Below, piece by piece: positions 5,809 to 9,674 of a stretch of 9,674 nt of DNA. How positions within the stretch are numbered: position 1 is the stretch's first letter; every line of letters starts with the position of its first letter. The stretch is from an uncultured bacterium (lineage in GTDB: Bacteria > Actinomycetota > Coriobacteriia > Coriobacteriales > Eggerthellaceae). Both the position numbers and the translations under genes were made by a program. The stretch is from NCBI GenBank assembly GCA_905215035.1, contig CAJMOJ010000069.1:1-9674 (forward strand). Reading direction: 5' to 3'. Under the pieces are notes generated by a model. That model did no database searches. It was not told the DNA's origin and was given only the letters and a program-made list of their open reading frames with translations.

Positions 5809-6189
5809 CTACAGGCCGATCTTAGCAAAATAGGTAAGCCATTTTTCAAATGAATCATCACTAATTGCATGCTCCATCTGACAGGCTTCTTCTTCTGCGG
5901 TTTCAGGATTAAGGCCAATCTTTTTTATTAGAAAGCTTGTAAGCATATCGTGTCTTTGAAGAATTGACTTTCCGTAACGATATCCTTCTTCAGTAAGAGT
6001 AATATCCCCATAAAATGGCTGATCAAGCATACCTGCAGCCTTGAGTGATGAGATCGCCTTAGAAACCGATGCTTTAGAAACTCCCATTTTGGCAGCAACA
6101 TCCACTGAGCGCACCGGAACAAGAGGTGTGCCGCCTAGCATGACAATAGCTTCTAAATAATCTTCATGCGACATAGATACTTTATTCAT
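5809..6189 (-). CDS. DtxR/MntR-family metal-dependent transcriptional regulator
   Basis: The 126-residue protein has an N-terminal winged helix (MSHEDYLEAIVML, VDVAAKMGVSKASVSKAISSLKAAG, wing GDITLTEEGY) and a metal-binding dimerisation domain. It lacks the C-terminal SH3-like domain of DtxR, as MntR does. Metal-site residues are a mixture: D10 and E13 fall where MntR has Asp8 and Glu11, H80 aligns with MntR His77, and EEACQMEH supplies C103, E106 and H107 as in DtxR (Cys102, Glu105, His106). Metal specificity (manganese or iron) therefore cannot be read from sequence. The ATG at 6189 has AGAGAG about 11 nt upstream; the ATG at 6174 is an alternative start. No metal transporter is in the window, and the only operon partner is the DUF6125-type gene starting 13 bp after the stop. 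No convincing promoter or operator palindrome was found upstream. Confidence 0.88.
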   Translation of the reverse strand: MNKVSMSHEDYLEAIVMLGGTPLVPVRSVDVAAKMGVSKASVSKAISSLKAAGMLDQPFYGDITLTEEGYRYGKSILQRHDMLTSFLIKKIGLNPETAEEEACQMEHAISDDSFEKWLTYFAKIGL

Positions 6190-6265
6190 AACGCCACAAT
6201 CTCTCTATCCGTTGTTTTCTCATTCCAACCCTCCGAATAACCAGAAGCGTATACAAGATTTGTCA

Positions 6266-6293
6266 TTGGTAGGGTATGTGAGAGGTTTATACT
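6266..6293 (+). promoter_or_regulatory. Probable thrC promoter
   Basis: TTGGTA (6266-6271) and TATACT (6288-6293) are 16 bases apart and match the consensus at four and five positions. Transcription would begin near 6300, too close to the ATG at 6303 for a leader but suitable for the ATG at 6327. I see no attenuator, T-box or riboswitch in the short leader, so threonine control by leader RNA is unlikely here. Confidence 0.5.
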
Positions 6294-6326
6294 TTTCAAC
6301 AAATGGTACCTCACAAAGGGAGATCT

Positions 6327-7868
6327 ATGTCAACTAATCGCTATATCGACACAAGAGGTTATTGTGAAACACCGGTAACCTTTACTCAAGCCGTAGTAGA
6401 GGGACTTGCTCCTGGCGGTGGGCTTTTTGTTCCTCAAAACCTCCCTCATCTTACACTAGATGAAATCATTGCTTTAGCCGACAAACCATATGCTGAACGC
6501 GCGGCAACTATCTATAAAGCATTTTCGATTGATTTACCTGCAGACACCATTGATGCATTGATGGAAAAAACTTACGGGAATCAATTTGACTCTGCAGACA
6601 TCTGCCCAATTACTTCTCTTGATGAAAATACCCATATTTTAGAGCTTTGGCACGGCCCCACTAGTGCTTTCAAGGATATGGCACTCCAATGTCTTCCTAA
6701 CTTTTTTAGTGCAAGTGTTAAGCAGCTCACCGAACAAGGAGAACTTGATCATACCTTCTTAATTTTAGTTGCCACTTCAGGTGATACCGGTAAAGCTGCA
6801 CTTGAAGGCTTTAAAGATGTTGATGCAGTTCAAATTGCTGTTATGTATCCCGATGGCGGCGTAAGCGATATCCAGTACAAACAAATGGCCACCCAAGATG
6901 GATCCAATACTATGGTATGGGCTGTTAAGGGCAACTTTGATGATTGCCAAAGTGGTGCTAAATCAGTATTTAACGATGAGACTTTTGCCAAAGAGCTTCA
7001 AAATGATCATCACCTTGCACTCTCGAGCGCAAACTCTATCAACTGGGGTCGTCTCTTACCCCAAATTGTCTACTATATCTCAAGCTACGCTCAACTTGTC
7101 AAGGAAGACAAACTTGAAGCGGGAGAACTCTTAGATGTCTGTGTTCCCACCGGTAACTTTGGCAATATCTTAGCTGCCTGGTACGCAAAGCAAATGGGAA
7201 CACCACTCAATATGCTTTTCTGTGCTAGTAATGAAAATCGTGTCTTAACCGACTTTATCAATACCGGCACCTACGATATTTCAAATCGCGATTTTGTTTT
7301 AACCCCATCGCCTTCTATGGATATCTTGATTTCATCTAATATGGAGCGCCAGCTTTTTGAACTAACGGGTCGCAATAACAAAGCTATTGCGTCATGGATG
7401 GAACAACTCAAACAAGATAAACACTTCTCCGTTGATCAAGACACCCTTGATCAATTACAAGCTGACTTTGCTTCTGATTCGGTTGATAACCAAACGTGTC
7501 TTAGTACCATCAAAGAAGTTTTTGATGAGTATGGCTATCTCATGGATCCTCATACAGCAGTAGCATATAAAGTCGCCACCAATCTGCGTTCTGACCGTCC
7601 TGTACTGATTGCATCCACAGCACATTGGGCAAAATTTGGTGAAAATGTTTATCGCGCTCTTCACAAACTTGAACCCGGCGCTCCCTTACCTTCTGAAGTC
7701 GCGGAACTATCAGGGTGCGCTCTCAACACCCTGATTGCTGAAGAGACCAACACTCACAACATCCCTCGGAATTTGGCGGTGCTTGATAGTCTTCCTATCC
7801 GCTTTAGCGAAGTAATTGATAAAGATACCCAAGATATTGAGGCAGCTGTCCGCTCCTTTATTGGCTAA
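6327..7868 (+). CDS. thrC: Threonine synthase
   Basis: ThrC is the PLP-dependent enzyme that converts O-phospho-L-homoserine to threonine, the last step of the pathway. With the ATG at 6327 the protein has 513 residues, in the range of the long bacterial form (E. coli has about 430). The N-terminal region RGYCETPVTFTQAVVEGLAPGGGLFVP is characteristic. K116 in HGPTSAFKDMALQ is the PLP lysine. ATSGDTGKAALEGF and the glycine-rich phosphate-binding loop PTGNFGNILAAW bind cofactor phosphate and structure the active site. The start at 6327 has a strong ribosome site, AAAGGGAG (6315-6322). The frame opens earlier at 6303, but that ATG has no ribosome site and sits at the predicted transcription start. 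Monocistronic, with its own promoter and terminator. Its cofactor is the product of the pdxST operon elsewhere in the window. Confidence 0.96.
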   Translation: MSTNRYIDTRGYCETPVTFTQAVVEGLAPGGGLFVPQNLPHLTLDEIIALADKPYAERAATIYKAFSIDLPADTIDALMEKTYGNQFDSADICPITSLDENTHILELWHGPTSAFKDMALQCLPNFFSASVKQLTEQGELDHTFLILVATSGDTGKAALEGFKDVDAVQIAVMYPDGGVSDIQYKQMATQDGSNTMVWAVKGNFDDCQSGAKSVFNDETFAKELQNDHHLALSSANSINWGRLLPQIVYYISSYAQLVKEDKLEAGELLDVCVPTGNFGNILAAWYAKQMGTPLNMLFCASNENRVLTDFINTGTYDISNRDFVLTPSPSMDILISSNMERQLFELTGRNNKAIASWMEQLKQDKHFSVDQDTLDQLQADFASDSVDNQTCLSTIKEVFDEYGYLMDPHTAVAYKVATNLRSDRPVLIASTAHWAKFGENVYRALHKLEPGAPLPSEVAELSGCALNTLIAEETNTHNIPRNLAVLDSLPIRFSEVIDKDTQDIEAAVRSFIG

Positions 7869-7930
7869 CACATCCTCCTTGCAGGAAGTTCTTCGCTAAT
7901 ATACCCCGTTTAACAATTCATTGTATTATC

Positions 7931-7970
7931 TAGATAGGCAACAATTACAGTTGCCTATCTATTTTTATTT
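7931..7970 (+). terminator. Intrinsic terminator of thrC
   Basis: TAGATAGGCAAC (7931-7942) pairs perfectly with GTTGCCTATCTA (7950-7961) around a 7-nt loop. TTTTTATTT follows at 7962-7970. The right arm and part of the loop are the last codons and stop of the convergent zinc-ribbon gene, so one sequence serves both purposes. On the minus strand no T-run follows, so that operon probably has no efficient terminator here. Confidence 0.88.
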
Positions 7971-8295
7971 CAAGCGCAATTGTTGATGCATCACGCTCTC
8001 CAGGCGTAATTTGCACCGTTGCAGGAATCCTCATCTCCTGAAGCCCTCGACGATACAACTCATCGACTAATTCAGAAAAAAGCAATCCTTGTGTTTCTAA
8101 CAAAGTTTTTTGGTTTTTATGTTTCTTTTTCCCTTTCTTTTTCGGAACTACCACTTCAGGAGAGGGTGTCCCATCAAAATGATAGAGACAGCCATAGCAG
8201 GTATCCATATCAGCAAAACACCGTGATCCACATTGAGGACAAACTTTAGTTTGATAGTCCTTTTCTTTCGTTGTTACCATAGATACGTTATGCAT
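7945..8295 (-). CDS. Small zinc-ribbon protein of unknown function
   Basis: A 116-residue protein with four well-spaced cysteines, C19-x2-C22 and C33-x2-C36 (VCPQCG ... CYGCLY), a typical zinc ribbon; C26 lies between them. A very basic linker, PKKKGKKKHKNQK (51-63), follows, which could touch nucleic acid or acidic membrane surface. The rest is an uncharacterised segment with ITPGERDASTIALEIKI near the end. No membrane segment. The ATG at 8295 overlaps the end of the DUF192 gene (ATGCATAA), so the two are translationally coupled. AAAGG abuts this ATG, so the in-frame ATG at 8280 could be the real start and would lose five residues. I do not recognise the family. It is the last gene of the minus-strand cassette and ends inside the thrC terminator. 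Confidence 0.72.
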   Translation of the reverse strand: MHNVSMVTTKEKDYQTKVCPQCGSRCFADMDTCYGCLYHFDGTPSPEVVVPKKKGKKKHKNQKTLLETQGLLFSELVDELYRRGLQEMRIPATVQITPGERDASTIALEIKIDRQL

Positions 8296-8656
8296 CCTTT
8301 CTTGTAATAGCGCTTCCCTTTTGAACTTTTATAAGAGAAGCTCGTTCTACTCCTATAACAAGCTGGTCTCCCTCTTTAAACCACGCATCGTCACAACTAA
8401 AACGCTCGCATACCGCGTGCGCGCCACAACACGACACACGTGACCACGGACGGAGCATCTTGATAACCTTGATAACTTCGCCATGTTGGTTAATAAAAGC
8501 TATATCAAGAGCACGTTTCATACCATATGTATGAATAGAGCGACACGGTGCCAATAAAAGTGTTTTGTCAGTATGCTTCCATGCAAATAATCCACGTAAA
8601 CGAGCACACCAACTAAACGCTCCAATCAATACCCCAATCCCCTCTTGATATATCAC
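8288..8656 (-). CDS. DUF192-family protein
   Basis: The 122-residue product shows the DUF192 signature: CRSIHTYGMKRALDIAFI (38-55), then HGEVIKVIKMLRPWS (58-72), then the FKEGDQLVIGV closing strand (93-103). DUF192 proteins are small beta-rich domains of unknown biochemical function. Many carry a signal peptide, but this one does not have a convincing one (MIYQEGIGVLIGAFSWCARL is too polar and short). It has an extra Cys cluster SCCGAHAVC with C76, C77, C83 and C88. The start is a GTG at 8656 with ribosome site AAAGGA about 7 nt upstream. It overlaps the zinc-ribbon gene by 8 bp. Between it and the upstream exported-protein gene is a 125-bp gap with an 11-bp direct repeat, so it may have its own promoter. 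Confidence 0.85.
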   Translation of the reverse strand: MIYQEGIGVLIGAFSWCARLRGLFAWKHTDKTLLLAPCRSIHTYGMKRALDIAFINQHGEVIKVIKMLRPWSRVSCCGAHAVCERFSCDDAWFKEGDQLVIGVERASLIKVQKGSAITRKDA

Positions 8657-8731
8657 AAAAAATTCCTTTCTTTTTGTAGTTGCTTCGATGTATTTCTAGC
8701 TTACTGGGGCAATCTCAAAACAATATCAACA

Positions 8732-8752
8732 ATGTCTTAACCATGTCTTAAC
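8732..8752. repeat. 11-bp-period direct repeat upstream of the DUF192 gene
   Basis: ATGTCTTAAC occurs at 8732-8741 and again at 8743-8752. On the minus strand, that of the gene, it reads GTTAAGACAT twice with an 11-bp period, one helical turn. Paired sites of this spacing are typical of OmpR/PhoB-type response regulators. The array is about 75-95 bp upstream of the GTG at 8656. I see no convincing promoter hexamers with it; TTGAGA (8722-8717 region) lacks a good -10. Repeat seen; role inferred. Confidence 0.55.
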
Positions 8753-8781
8753 GCAAACCTATCGCAACGTCTAAACAATGC

Positions 8782-9480
8782 TCATCTCATGGAATACAAA
8801 GCAAGTGTACGATCATCAAGAGAGACCAATTCAAGTAACAACCAAGAATACGCACTTTGGTCCCTATCCCCTGGCGGCACAACGCTTTGATCTCTAACAA
8901 ACGACAAAGTTGTTTCTGAATTACTCGCAACAGGTTTCCAGCCACATGCCTCAAGATAATCACTATGAGAAGCTAACGATGAAGTTATTTTGCTTTTGGG
9001 ATCAATTACCCAGCCTATTAGAGTTACATCGTCTTCGCATTCTTGCTGATATTGAAGCACATAAGGAGCTCCTATGTATGTTTTAAAGAGCTGAGCAGAT
9101 ACCCCAAATACTCCCCGAGTTATTTTCTCATCAAGCGTATCAGTTGCCATCCATACTGCATTGAAGTGAGCCAGGAGGCGTTTTTCGTACTCATCAAACA
9201 CATGCGCAACCGCTTCAACATCGCCAAGAGTTTTTTCTTTGTTGTCACCATGCTCCAAAAGAGAAATGTTGCCTGTCCCTCCTATAAGTCCAGACTCAAA
9301 GGCAAGTGCGCTAAATTCCGGAAGATCATCAATACTTTGGCTGCTTGTTGAATCATGGAAAGATTGATCACCCACAAGTAACTCAGCTAACAAAACCCCT
9401 CCTAAACACACCATAAGGATCAATATCGCTCGAATAGTAGCGCGTGTAATAAAATGGGCATGTTTATTAGTGCTTCTCAT
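8782..9480 (-). CDS. Membrane-anchored exported protein of unknown function
   Basis: The 232-residue protein has a short positively charged N-terminus (MRSTNKHAHFITRATIR), one hydrophobic helix at about residues 18-36 (AILILMVCLGGVLLAELL), and about 195 residues that would lie outside the membrane. Only two cysteines, C148 and C179, are in that outer part, so a disulfide is possible. C25 lies within the helix, but no lipobox-like context is evident. No catalytic motif is recognised. The ATG at 9480 overlaps the stop of the preceding gene (ATGA), so the two are translationally coupled. A small bitopic protein after another gene of the same unit would fit a pilus or envelope assembly operon, but nothing in its sequence proves that. 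Confidence 0.72.
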   Translation of the reverse strand: MRSTNKHAHFITRATIRAILILMVCLGGVLLAELLVGDQSFHDSTSSQSIDDLPEFSALAFESGLIGGTGNISLLEHGDNKEKTLGDVEAVAHVFDEYEKRLLAHFNAVWMATDTLDEKITRGVFGVSAQLFKTYIGAPYVLQYQQECEDDVTLIGWVIDPKSKITSSLASHSDYLEACGWKPVASNSETTLSFVRDQSVVPPGDRDQSAYSWLLLELVSLDDRTLALYSMR

Positions 9481-9674
9481 AGAAAAACTCCCGGATTATA
9501 AGGATCAACAACAATCATCACGTGATGAGTCAAACGCGGCAATGAAACTTCAAACACTGAATCAATAGCCCCATTTCCGAAAAAAGTAGGAATGAAAATA
9601 AGTTCTGCCTCGTATCTGACAAGCTGTGTAGTTAAAGGCTCATGCGAAAGGTTCAACGCTAGATAATCGTGTTC
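9477..9674 (-). CDS. C-terminal 65 residues of an unidentified protein (runs off the right edge)
   Basis: On the minus strand the frame is open from base 9674 to the TGA at 9479-9477. It includes AELIFIPTFFGNGAIDSVFE and ends DPYNPGVFL. The terminal segment alternates hydrophobic and polar residues like beta strands (LTHHVMIVVDPYNP). The stop overlaps the next ATG by 4 bp, which strongly supports it being a real gene end. There is not enough sequence to name a family. Confidence 0.6.
   Translation of the reverse strand, partial: EHDYLALNLSHEPLTTQLVRYEAELIFIPTFFGNGAIDSVFEVSLPRLTHHVMIVVDPYNPGVFL

Noticed and set aside
5796..5918. Longer form of the DUF6125-type protein starting near 5918
   Set aside because: It would overlap the DtxR-like gene by over 100 bp. 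The ATG at 5795 has a clear AGAGGA ribosome site and gives a family-sized protein.
6303..6326. Upstream ATG for thrC
   Set aside because: It has no ribosome site and lies at the predicted transcription start. The ATG at 6327 has AAAGGGAG and gives the normal ThrC beginning.
6190..6326. Riboswitch, T-box or attenuator controlling thrC
   Set aside because: The leader after the best promoter is under 30 nt. There is no threonine-rich leader peptide and no terminator-like hairpin.
9043..9351. Plus-strand 102-residue frame within the exported-protein gene
   Set aside because: It is antisense to a well-formed gene with an ATGA-coupled start and has no ribosome site. A shadow frame.

Overview
The window comes from a moderately AT-rich bacterium. 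The gene content and protein sequences look most like a Coriobacteriia (Atopobiaceae-type) actinobacterium: a glutamine-amidotransferase vitamin B6 synthase with a divergent MocR regulator, a ruvCAB cluster tailed by a DUF6483-like gene, and a Gram-positive-type LexA box. The taxonomic placement is inference from sequence character; no marker gene is present. There are no RNA genes, insertion sequences, CRISPR arrays or prophage genes. Almost all sequence is coding, with short intergenic stretches that carry well-formed promoters, terminators and several short tandem repeats.

Left part (1-2382): a 3'-truncated MocR/PdxR-type regulator gene runs leftward, divergent from pdxS-pdxT, which make pyridoxal 5'-phosphate from ribose 5-phosphate, glyceraldehyde 3-phosphate and glutamine. 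The shared intergenic region holds three 11-bp direct repeats and two face-to-face -10 elements on the same few bases. This layout fits activation of pdxST and autorepression of the regulator. pdxST ends at a strong hairpin-plus-T terminator whose left arm lies in a 14-bp tandem repeat.

Middle part (2389-5220, minus strand): ruvC, ruvA and ruvB encode the Holliday-junction resolvase and branch-migration motor, followed by a small DUF6483-like gene whose ribosome binding site lies in the last codons of ruvB. A promoter overlapped by a near-palindromic LexA box sits directly before ruvC, so the cluster should be SOS-inducible. The box also argues for the GTG start of ruvC. The 140-bp ruvA-ruvB gap holds a possible internal promoter, inverted repeats and a micro-ORF.

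Next (5250-7970): a short DtxR/MntR-type metalloregulator and a cysteine-rich DUF6125-type protein form a two-gene minus-strand operon. It is divergent from thrC (threonine synthase, itself PLP-dependent), which has its own promoter and an intrinsic terminator.

Right end (7945-9674, minus strand): four tightly spaced genes of uncertain function. They are a 5'-truncated unknown, a membrane-anchored exported protein (ATGA overlap with the first), a DUF192 protein, and a small zinc-ribbon protein (8-bp overlap with DUF192). This is the least understood part of the window. The layout suggests an envelope-associated cassette continuing beyond the right edge.
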